Positions 19,279 to 27,200 of a DNA stretch of 64,000 nt are shown piece after piece. Each line of letters begins with the position of its first letter. Within the stretch, counting starts at the first letter, position 1. The translations under genes were made by a program, and so were the position numbers. The DNA is from Fodinibius sediminis. GTDB lineage: Bacteria; Bacteroidota; Rhodothermia; Balneolales; Balneolaceae. The notes beneath the pieces were generated by a model, which saw nothing but the letters and a program-made list of their open reading frames with translations, made no database searches and had not been told where the DNA came from. Where the stretch lies: contig NZ_FXTH01000010.1 of NCBI RefSeq assembly GCF_900182555.1, forward strand, positions 112,819 through 176,818. The letters run 5' to 3'.

Positions 19279-19445
19279 TGCGTCGCCGGGCAAAGCCTAA
19301 TGGCATGCGGTAAGACAATTATCCTCTGCTGCAACAGGCCGGGAACCAACTCTATGCTGATCCTGTACCTTTCTTTTAACGGGGAGGTACAGGAAATGCT
19401 GTTGTTTTCACCAATTCCTTCCCCTTCCGCCTTTTTTTAACACCT

Positions 19446-20063
19446 TTAGAGCAGACCAAATATCGTCAGTACATGATCGATCGTATGTGGAACAAAAACC
19501 ACCAGGTAAATGATGCCCCACAGGGCACCGGCCACATGGGCTTCATGGTTGATCTTCCCGCGTTCCTGTTTGCTGGCATACATGCTGTATAGCAGATAGG
19601 CAATGGCAAATACAAAAGCCGGAATGGGAATAGGGATGAGCAGCAGGTAAATACTCTCCATCGGAAACAGAAAAATAAAAGCAAAGAGCACCGACCCCAC
19701 TGCCCCGGAAGCGCCGAGGGTCGCATAGCTGGGATCATTCCGGAATTTTATTATGGAAGGGATGCCGGCCGCCACCAGCCCCGTAATGTAAAGCCCTATG
19801 AAGTAGGAGGATCCCACTACCTGCTCCATGACCGGACCAAAAAAATAAAGCGTAAACATATTGACAAAAAGATGCCCCAGGTTGGCATGCAGAAAACCCG
19901 AAGTCAGCAGTTCATACCACGTATTCCGGCGGACCGTCCGATAAGGTTTCAGATAACCCGTCTGCAGCAGCGCAGGATAAACATACAGGGCTCCCAGCGA
20001 AATCAGAACATTCGCCGCAATTAAATAAAAAGTTACCGGGTAGTTTGTCAGAAAGTTTTGCAT
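19446..20063 (-). CDS. Rhomboid-family intramembrane serine protease
   Basis: A 205-residue membrane protein with about six helices. The catalytic dyad is visible: Ser in ATLGASGAVGSVLFAF and His in NHEAHVAGALWGI. The typical HANLGHLFVNMFTLYFFGP sequence in helix 2 is present as well. Rhomboids cut membrane proteins within the lipid bilayer; no substrate can be inferred. It is a single gene convergent with serC. Confidence 0.94.
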   Translation of the reverse strand: MQNFLTNYPVTFYLIAANVLISLGALYVYPALLQTGYLKPYRTVRRNTWYELLTSGFLHANLGHLFVNMFTLYFFGPVMEQVVGSSYFIGLYITGLVAAGIPSIIKFRNDPSYATLGASGAVGSVLFAFIFLFPMESIYLLLIPIPIPAFVFAIAYLLYSMYASKQERGKINHEAHVAGALWGIIYLVVFVPHTIDHVLTIFGLL

Positions 20064-20193
20064 AGATGATAATATTTTGCTCCCTGAAAATAATCAAGAG
20101 CTCCCTTGAACGCCAATTCTTTATTTTACACTCATCACTTGCTATCAAATAAGAACAATGCTTATATTATCAGTCTTTGACTTCCAAATACAA

Positions 20194-20265
20194 GCTGGTG
20201 TAGCTCAGGGGTAGAGCGATTCTCTCGTAAAGAATAGGTCGCTGGTTCGAATCCAGTCACCAGCT
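20194..20265 (+). tRNA. tRNA-Thr (CGU)
   Basis: A complete cloverleaf: acceptor GCTGGTG/CACCAGC, D stem GCTC/GAGC, anticodon stem ATTCT/AGAAT with loop CTCGTAA (anticodon CGT), T arm GCTGG-TTCGAAT-CCAGT, discriminator T. CCA is not encoded. The sequences just downstream are repetitive and could mark an integration site. Confidence 0.93.
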
Positions 20266-20325
20266 CACTCAACAGCCTTTAAACGACGCTTTCGGGGGTT
20301 CAGATCACAAATTACCCGCAAATTT

Positions 20326-20358
20326 GAGTTCCATCAGAGTTCCATCAGAGTTCCATGA
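20326..20358 (+). repeat. Three tandem 11-bp repeats downstream of tRNA-Thr
   Basis: The unit GAGTTCCATCA occurs twice without a gap, then once more as GAGTTCCATGA. It starts 60 bases after the tRNA 3' end. Repeats of this kind next to tRNA genes are typical of tyrosine-recombinase attachment sites. No integrase gene and no second copy of the tRNA end are seen in the window. Confidence 0.75.
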
Positions 20359-20547
20359 GAATTTTGTCGGTTTTGCCGGAATTATCAGTACCGTTCTATC
20401 CTTTAGCCAGATTCCTTCCCCTTTTCAACTGTTTATGTTATACCGCAGGACAACGGTGATACGCTCATTGCTCCTTTAGGGGAGAAGATGGGCGGTTATA
20501 TTAACAAGCAAACGTTTATCCTGCTCGCTGCGACAGATCTATGCGTG

Positions 20548-20799
20548 TTATTTCTCCCGATAAAAGTATACTTTTTTCTTATCGGCGTCTTTTCCACTCT
20601 TAATCTTAACCCCTTTGTCCTTGTTGTACTGATAAACAGCCGTACGCATGGAATTTACATTTTTGTCGTCTTCATATGATACCTCAATAGCATCTCCCCC
20701 CACTTCAAGCTGATCCAGTGCCTCCAGGAGCGGCTTGAATTTTGATGATCGTTTTTTGGCACTCTTAATTTTTTCTCGGTCTACAAATTTGATATCCAT
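20548..20799 (-). CDS. Small hypothetical basic protein
   Basis: About 83 residues starting at an ATG preceded by GAGGG; a GTG two codons earlier is also possible. It is lysine-rich, with REKIKSAKKRSSKF, SMRTAVYQYNKDKGVKIKSG and a C-terminal KKKVYFYREK. I do not recognise the family. The charge pattern would fit a nucleic-acid-binding role, but that is a guess. It lies between tRNA-Thr and the eCIS locus, in a stretch that may derive from a mobile element. Confidence 0.55.
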   Translation of the reverse strand: MDIKFVDREKIKSAKKRSSKFKPLLEALDQLEVGGDAIEVSYEDDKNVNSMRTAVYQYNKDKGVKIKSGKDADKKKVYFYREK

Positions 20800-20904
20800 A
20801 TTCACCCTCGCTTGAGCCTTCTCTTTACTTTTCTCTATATATTAATATATAGAATTTTATTTAATATTAAATAAAATTAAAGCGAATTGGGTGCAAAAAG
20901 ACAT

Positions 20905-20940
20905 AAAAAAAGTCTGTAAGTGTAAAAACACCTACAGACC
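20905..20940 (-). terminator. Terminator of the 65-aa gene
   Basis: On the minus strand GTCTGTAGGTGT (20939-20928) pairs with ACACTTACAGAC (20923-20912), a 12-bp stem with one G-U pair and a 4-base loop, followed by seven T. It lies 35 bases after the stop codon at 20975. Such a clear terminator supports the small gene upstream being real. Confidence 0.9.
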
Positions 20941-20974
20941 ATTCTTATATAGATAATAACAGTACGTTTTCTAC

Positions 20975-21172
20975 CTATTGGATTTCATAAAATTGCTGGT
21001 AGACATAATCCCAAAACTCAGCCAAATTTGATCCTTTGTTATGGGGATTTTTAGACCTGGTTGATTTCATGGCATCAATACAAGCCTTTTCTTTGGCATC
21101 ATAATAGGATTTTAGCTGATGAGCGGTTGGATTCTCAATCATTTTTTCGAACTTCTTAACTTTCTCAGCCAT
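20975..21172 (-). CDS. Small hypothetical protein
   Basis: 65 residues, MAEKVKKFEKMIENP at the start and NLAEFWDYVYQQFYEIQ at the end. It is helical and charged, without membrane segments. I recognise no family. It has its own strong terminator (20905-20940), so it is probably transcribed. Like its neighbour it sits between tRNA-Thr and the eCIS island. Confidence 0.6.
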   Translation of the reverse strand: MAEKVKKFEKMIENPTAHQLKSYYDAKEKACIDAMKSTRSKNPHNKGSNLAEFWDYVYQQFYEIQ

Positions 21173-21355
21173 AACAAACTAAATTTATTTCATTTTTGCA
21201 TAAGGATTCAAGGACCGGGTTAGACATCCTTGCCTTATCTTCTAATAAAGCAGTTTAAGGTGGATATTGCAAGAAATAAGGAAACACTCACCCCTGCAAC
21301 CTTGTTTCTATATTCGATTCTCAACCAAGATACTGTTGTTTATAAAAACGGAAAA

Positions 21356-21380
21356 TTCGGTAGTAAAGTTCGGTAGTGTT
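21356..21380 (+). promoter_or_regulatory. Tandem-repeat operator-like element upstream of the 21461 gene
   Basis: TTCGGTAGT occurs twice with a 13-base period (21356-21364 and 21369-21377), followed by GTT. A nearly identical 25-base element (23 matches) is found at 55261-55285 on the other strand, at a similar distance from the eCIS operon's first structural gene. Direct repeats of this size suit an AraC-type regulator, and one is encoded at 55265-55642. Binding is inferred, not shown. Confidence 0.6.
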
Positions 21381-21460
21381 TTTCTCTTTGATTATGAATT
21401 ATATTTAAAATCAGTTCATTATTCCAGGCCTTGCAAAATACTACCATTGTGAGGTAAACC

Positions 21461-22375
21461 ATGCATAGATTACTCTTTTTCCTTACCTATTTCGTCTGTT
21501 TACTCCTGTTCCACGGCGCGGCATCAGGTCAGTCGGTTTCAATAGAGGCCCTCTCCCCGGAATCCCCCGCCCGGCTGGACTTTGAGCAACAGGTTTCCAT
21601 CACTTTTGAATACGACATATCGAATGAAAGCGGAGCACGGATTTTTATCCGCCCAATGACGTCAGGAGCTCTAACGCCCAACTATTCGGCCAGCGGCTCA
21701 TCCATTTTCAGGGGCCGTGGTCAAGAAAACGCGAACTTCACCATACGATCGGGTAATGTAACCGTCGACCAGCTCCGGGTACAGGTTCTGAGCTCCGACC
21801 AGAAAGAGCTGTTGTTTGAATTTTACCTCCCTGTCGACTACACCTTTTCCTCTTCAAAATATACCCTGGCCAAGCCCGGCATTCTCTATCCAAAGTCCAA
21901 GAAGATACTGCAGCAGTATATCGCAAAGACTTCAGAGGATACCTCATCGGGAGAGCGCAAGGTAGTCAGACAGGTCATCAAGGAAGATGGTACCATTGAA
22001 ACCCATTACTCCGATGGCGCCATCTGGGGCAGCTTACCGTCGGGGCAGCGATATTTCATTAATCCTGAAACCGGGGACACCTCATTTGTACAGACATTGA
22101 AATATGAAGTGCAGGAAGCTTCACAGCCGGCCGAGCCCCCTGGTTTTGTTCCGTCCACGGACTCCGAGGCCGATGAAGACTGGCTGAGAGACCTTAATGA
22201 CTGGCTTGAATATCTGGCCAGCCAGCAGCTTGTCAGAATTCAACTGTTGCTGAACGACGAGGAATCGTTCCAAAACTATCAAACCTTTGAAGAGGACAAC
22301 AGCTCCTCCCTGTACCAGAAGATCAGCCTTCGCTATACGTTCCTGGAAAAGCTTCAACAACATAATATCCAATAA
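21461..22375 (+). CDS. Secreted protein of unknown function, linked to the eCIS locus
   Basis: 304 residues with a signal peptide (MHRLLFFLTYFVCLLLFHGA then ASGQ, cleavage near residue 24). The mature part begins as a beta-rich domain (about 25-130, FEQQVSITFEYDISNESGAR, FRGRGQENANFTIRSG). It continues with a middle segment VVRQVIKEDGTIETHYSDGA, and ends in an acidic helical stretch (EADEDWLRDLNDWLEYLASQ). GAGGT precedes the ATG. I do not recognise the family. It is cotranscribed with the gene at 22397, and the promoter region carries the same tandem element found ahead of the eCIS operon, so it may be regulated together with it. Confidence 0.8.
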   Translation: MHRLLFFLTYFVCLLLFHGAASGQSVSIEALSPESPARLDFEQQVSITFEYDISNESGARIFIRPMTSGALTPNYSASGSSIFRGRGQENANFTIRSGNVTVDQLRVQVLSSDQKELLFEFYLPVDYTFSSSKYTLAKPGILYPKSKKILQQYIAKTSEDTSSGERKVVRQVIKEDGTIETHYSDGAIWGSLPSGQRYFINPETGDTSFVQTLKYEVQEASQPAEPPGFVPSTDSEADEDWLRDLNDWLEYLASQQLVRIQLLLNDEESFQNYQTFEEDNSSSLYQKISLRYTFLEKLQQHNIQ

Positions 22376-22396
22376 GGACAGACCGTAACAGCAGCC

Positions 22397-22993
22397 ATGG
22401 CCAGCATATATCGACCTGTTTTGATCATCATAAACGCGGTTCTGCTGATTTGCTGGCTTTCCAAGCCCTCAACGGCACAGACAACTGCCCAAAATGACAC
22501 CGATTCCACAACCCGAAATCAGAGAGTACAACAAATCCTCCAGGAAATGGAAGAAGAGACGAAAACGGCCTCCACCTTTCCCGACTCCATTATTGTCCCG
22601 CCGACGCCAGCCCAGCAACAACTGCTGGACGACTCCACTCTGGCCGTCTACCGAGATGCCATGTATGCCTATTATGAGTACCGTGTATCAGGCTTTGAAC
22701 ACCGCAAGCAAGTGTTTGCCTGGCAGCTTTTCTCATCAAAACTTATTTTCTGGTGTGTCCTGCTGCTGGTATTTTCCGGAATCTCCTTTTCCGGTATACA
22801 GTTCTATAAATCAATCCGCAGTGAACCCGCGTCAGACGCGGACTCCACCGGGCAGAATCTAACGGAATTCGAGGCCACCGCCAGTGGGATCAAAGTAAGT
22901 TCTCCAGTACTGGGCGTCATCATACTTGCCCTATCCCTGGCCTTTTTCTACCTGTACCTGGTCTATGTGCATCCTATTCGCGAGATATTTTGA
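22397..22993 (+). CDS. Membrane protein of unknown function, linked to the eCIS locus
   Basis: 198 residues. It has an N-terminal signal or anchor (PVLIIINAVLLICWLSKP) followed by a hydrophilic Gln/Thr-rich segment with a helical QRVQQILQEMEEET. Two membrane helices follow (about 113-136, LIFWCVLLLVFSGISFSG, and about 172-195, VLGVIILALSLAFFYLYLVY). No known family is recognised. It starts 21 bases after the secreted-protein gene and is convergent with the hydrolase gene at 23003. With its partner it could form a periplasm/inner-membrane pair. Suggested roles, such as particle anchoring or release, are speculation. Confidence 0.8.
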   Translation: MASIYRPVLIIINAVLLICWLSKPSTAQTTAQNDTDSTTRNQRVQQILQEMEEETKTASTFPDSIIVPPTPAQQQLLDDSTLAVYRDAMYAYYEYRVSGFEHRKQVFAWQLFSSKLIFWCVLLLVFSGISFSGIQFYKSIRSEPASDADSTGQNLTEFEATASGIKVSSPVLGVIILALSLAFFYLYLVYVHPIREIF

Positions 22994-23002
22994 CAGGCTG
23001 AC

Positions 23003-23962
23003 TTAGGAAATAAAAGCAGCAGCCAGTCGAATGCCGTAATCCTCGCTGAGATTGTAATGCATGCCATGCACAGTACCCTGTCCGCGCGCAATAGCCAGCT
23101 TACGCCGGCGAACATCCTCAATCCAGCGCGGATTACAGGCTTCGGAGCGCCGGTTAGCCACGATAGAAAGGCGATCCTCCTCGCCCGCATCTTCCGGCAG
23201 TTGCTCGAAATCACGCATAATCTGCTGTTTAACATAGGGATAGATGCTCCCGTTCTGCACCTTGATATCAAACATGAGGGCAACGGCCCGTTCGGATTCG
23301 AATTCATACTCCCGGGCCAAATCGGTGGCTTCTTTATACAGTCGGTCTGCAGTTTCCACCTGCAGTTCCTGGAATTCCCCGCACCGGCCCAGCGTCTTGA
23401 ACAACCCGCGCCATGGTTCCCGTAACACATAGCGGTTCTGATCCTGTACCGATCGCCCCCATGCCATTTGCTGCTCCCGGGGGGCTTCCAGTACTTCCTG
23501 AAATTCTGAATAGCGCCCGGCAAAAATATCATGTACCAGGTCCGGGTATTGATTATCCATGGTCTGCAGGAGAGGCTGCAGGCTTCCCTGGCCAAAGTTC
23601 CATTGCAGGGCTCCAAAGCTGATCCCCTGCCCGTCGAAGTCACCCGCAACGCCCGCAAAACAATCGGGAGGCGGCTTTCCCGTCTCAAATGATCCCGTGA
23701 GTGCCAGACAGCGATAGGAAAGGGTCTCCCCGAGAATGGCCGGCGGGGCTACCTCCTCTTCATCAAACAGTTCACCCCAGGTATTGGGCCCCACGATCCC
23801 ATCGACAGCTAACTGCTGAGCTCGCTGAAAAGCTCTGACAGCGCTCTCCGTGCCCCCACCGTAAATCCCGTCAATCGCTCCCCGATAGTGATCTTGCTCC
23901 TGAAGCCGACGCTGTATGCGCTTGACCTCTTCCCCCATCGACCCTCTTCTGTATAGTGCCAT
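23003..23962 (-). CDS. Peptidoglycan-binding domain protein with lysozyme/chitosanase-like catalytic domain
   Basis: 319 residues. A PG_binding_1 domain forms the N terminus (about 1-65, GEEVKRIQRRLQEQDHYRG, AIDGIYGGGTESAVRAFQRA, DGIVGPNTW). The rest looks like a lysozyme-superfamily fold: a Glu at about 91 in ALTGSFETGKPP followed by GDFDGQGISFGALQWNFGQG, the spacing expected for a Glu/Asp pair. Assignment to a named glycosidase family is uncertain. There is no signal peptide. It sits directly after the eCIS cargo genes on the same strand, separated by about 290 bases. It could be a cargo enzyme, or serve to release particles by cell lysis. Confidence 0.75.
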   Translation of the reverse strand: MALYRRGSMGEEVKRIQRRLQEQDHYRGAIDGIYGGGTESAVRAFQRAQQLAVDGIVGPNTWGELFDEEEVAPPAILGETLSYRCLALTGSFETGKPPPDCFAGVAGDFDGQGISFGALQWNFGQGSLQPLLQTMDNQYPDLVHDIFAGRYSEFQEVLEAPREQQMAWGRSVQDQNRYVLREPWRGLFKTLGRCGEFQELQVETADRLYKEATDLAREYEFESERAVALMFDIKVQNGSIYPYVKQQIMRDFEQLPEDAGEEDRLSIVANRRSEACNPRWIEDVRRRKLAIARGQGTVHGMHYNLSEDYGIRLAAAFIS

Positions 23963-24248
23963 AGTGTTTGGTTATAGTGTTGAATTGACCTTTTACTTGA
24001 AACTTACCTTAGCCCGCAGAATTACCTCTGAGACAAACTGTAACAAAAATTAAATCGTAACTAAATAGCTTGTAGGTTAATTAAACCTCTTCTTTTAGTC
24101 ATTATACCCGTCATAGCACATGTAAATCTTACGGTCGGAAAAAGACAGCGAAAAATGCCTGCAATTCCTCAACCGCACCGACCTACTTTTTAAAAATGAT
24201 AAAACCCAGTAACATAAAGTAAATTAACGATACCTAACCAACTTTCTG

Positions 24249-27200
24249 CTACTCCGAAGGGAGAGTACCCAATACACTCTCCATATCCGAAATCGTATCA
24301 TAAGCATTCTCGATATTTTCTTCCGATGGATTTTCAAGCAGGCGGCGCCGCTCATCCTGTAATACTTCAATATACGACGCCAGATCAGGACGATTCTCAA
24401 TTCGGTCTATCGCATCATCAATAGCACCAACTGCACCTTCTGCTTGAGGTGGCAGATTTCCAACATCTATTGCTTGACGAGCGTGAGTACCTGTTTCTGC
24501 AGGTTCGGTTCCTCTTTCGCGACCGGGCGTTCCTGCTAAAAAGTTCTCAAGAGCAGCATAATCCTGGCCACTTATCTGAACATTAGGATTATCCAGACGA
24601 TCATGAACCTGAATTTCAGCCTCAAATAATCGTACAATTTCTCCACCACGTTCAGCTCCAATTTTATAGGTTATACTCTTTAGTCGTCGACTATCTGCAT
24701 GAGCGATAGTTTCAGTGGTAAGGTGCAACGTAACATCGGGAGATATCTGTGTAAACAGGTCCCTGATATGCTGCTCGATACCGCTATTCTGATACTTCAA
24801 ATTAACCTCCCCGGGAGCATATAAAATTCCAAAAGGGCTCTCGTGTCCCGTTCCCTGCCCCTGGCTATGGGCTCGGTGCCAGCCCTCCAGTCCAACTTCT
24901 ATACCTCTAAACATTGCTCTCTCATATCCAAGTCGCCCACGTCCCGGACCAATCTCAGAACGAATAACAACAGCACGGTCATGTCGACGTCGGGTCGCTG
25001 AGGCCGTAGTGCCACGAGGCCCCGTATATGTCCGCGTCTCACCCGGTCGCAAAGTCTCCGGTGGCTCATAAGTAACCGATCCCTCCTCGCGATCCCGAAT
25101 TACCGGATTTCCGTTTTCCCATACAATCTGTTTCGGGGGTGCATCACTACCGGCGAAGCGGCGAATATAGTACCCCCCGGTCGGCGATTGGACGTAATAG
25201 TGGCCGGGGGCTTCATCGAGCGGGGGGTACCCCGCATCCAGGGCAGCCTGGTTGCTTCGCGGTTCATCGCGCGCAGCCACATAGCCGGCACCGGATGCAG
25301 TGGATTCTACCGCTCGTTGATGTTCCTGCAGTTGTGCCGTTATGCTGTCAATTTCTCGTTGAATCGCTGCCTGTTCAGCCTGAGCCTTCGCGAGTGAGGC
25401 ATCGGAACTGAGTCGTTCAGCCCTGGCATCAATCTGTTGTTTCAACTGGTCAAGGTCGGATAGTATTCGTCTTAACTTATCAACTTCCAGCCGTGCCTCG
25501 AAGCCGCGCGATCCATATCCCGGCCCCAGACCCAACATCTGCCTGATTCGGGAGGCCAGTTGCCGAATCATGCCAACGACCCCTTCATATCGGGCCAACT
25601 GTCTCATCGTTTCCACATGATATCCGACATGGCGATCGGTGGCACGCGGTCCCACTTCAAGCACAAGGCTGCCATCTTTATACCGCACCTGCACTCCTTG
25701 CCCGAGATTCGGCCGTTCAATAATGGGTACACGGCCTTCAAACTCACCCATGGCTGCTCTCAATCTTTCCAGTTCGGCGCCCCTTCTCGCATGATGTTGT
25801 CCGGCAGTTGAGGAAGGCGCTTCTTCAATTCGATTAGTAGGCTCATCAATATCAGACCGGCTGGGAGACTTCGTATCATCGCTCGGTGTAGCATCGGTTT
25901 CAATATCTTGCCCGGAAGGCTGTTCCCGGGAAGCATTTCGCGATTCAGGATCCCCTGAGGCTCCTCTCACGCGACCTATGAAACTCATCCCGTTTGACTG
26001 AATAGCACCGGCCATGATCGATGCTTTCTGGCGCCGGGCTTCCGTTCTTGTCATCTCCCCGTTGGCCACAGCTTCGTTAATTTCTGCTATCTGTCCGGCT
26101 GTTTCCGCATTGCAGTGTATGATTCCAGCCACATCCAGAGCCTCTTCAGCAACTTCAGCCGTGGTATGCGTTGCTTCTGCTGCACTGCGGGCCGTTCTGA
26201 GATAGAATCCTCCTTCTCCATCCGGTATTTTACGAAGAGCCCCGATCGATCCAACATTGGCAATGGATACCCCGGCCGTGACGATTTCAATTACATCTCC
26301 GATGGCCTGAGAATCCCAGCGAAAAGTATCGTTCTCCATCCGACTGACAATGCGTTCTGCCGCCAGGGCCGCACTTAACACACCACCCGTTATTCCAACA
26401 GCTGGGCTGGTAACGACCAATCCCAATACCGCTATGACCTGGGCCAACTCTTCCAGTCGTTGTCGAGCTGCCGTCCAGTCACGGGGACGACTTTCAATTG
26501 TTTTTTCTCTGGCATCATCAATGAGTGAGGCAAAGTATCCCTCACTGGGTAAGCTGATCGTAAGCTGTCCTTCTCCATATCCGGCATCCCCTGCAAAGCG
26601 TTCCACGGCTTCCCAAACAGCACGTACTTTTGCATCTTCAACGGGACCCTCATTGGGAGCAAATCCTTCATATTTATTCGCATCCCTGCTGGTGACATCC
26701 GATAAAAAGCATTTCCACTCATCATCCACTAACACTGGCTCCGATATCTGGAGAAGTAATGGATACGTTTGTCCCGTAACATTACTTACCAATACGCCTT
26801 GTGCACGGTGCACGGGCCTGTTTCCAGAGTCCGACTGCAGCTGCTCCCTGCGAAGATTTGCAAGTCTCAGTTGATCTTCCAGAACTTCCACCTCACGCTC
26901 AAGCCTGGATACCCTGCTGTCATGCAGGCCATGTTCCAAAAATATGGATTGTTCACGGGCATTGGCCAGCTCTTCCCTTCTTTTGTCTAATCTGTATTCG
27001 ATCAGTTCCGTGGGAGTACCACTCACCGTGAGTTCAGCCTCTTCAAGTCGCTCCTGAAGCAGTGGGATATTTGCCCTGTCCGGATGGCCTTCAGGCAAAG
27101 ATTGCAACAACAAAAGCTGCAGTCGCAGTTCTTCCAATTGGGCTGCCGGCATACCTATCGCTTCTTTTGAGATCTCCTCAACATCACGTACTGAAACAAC

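Noticed and set aside
19362..19393. Perfect 9-bp inverted repeat CCTGTACCT/AGGTACAGG after serC
   Set aside because: No T run follows, so it is not a standard terminator; I cannot assign it a function.
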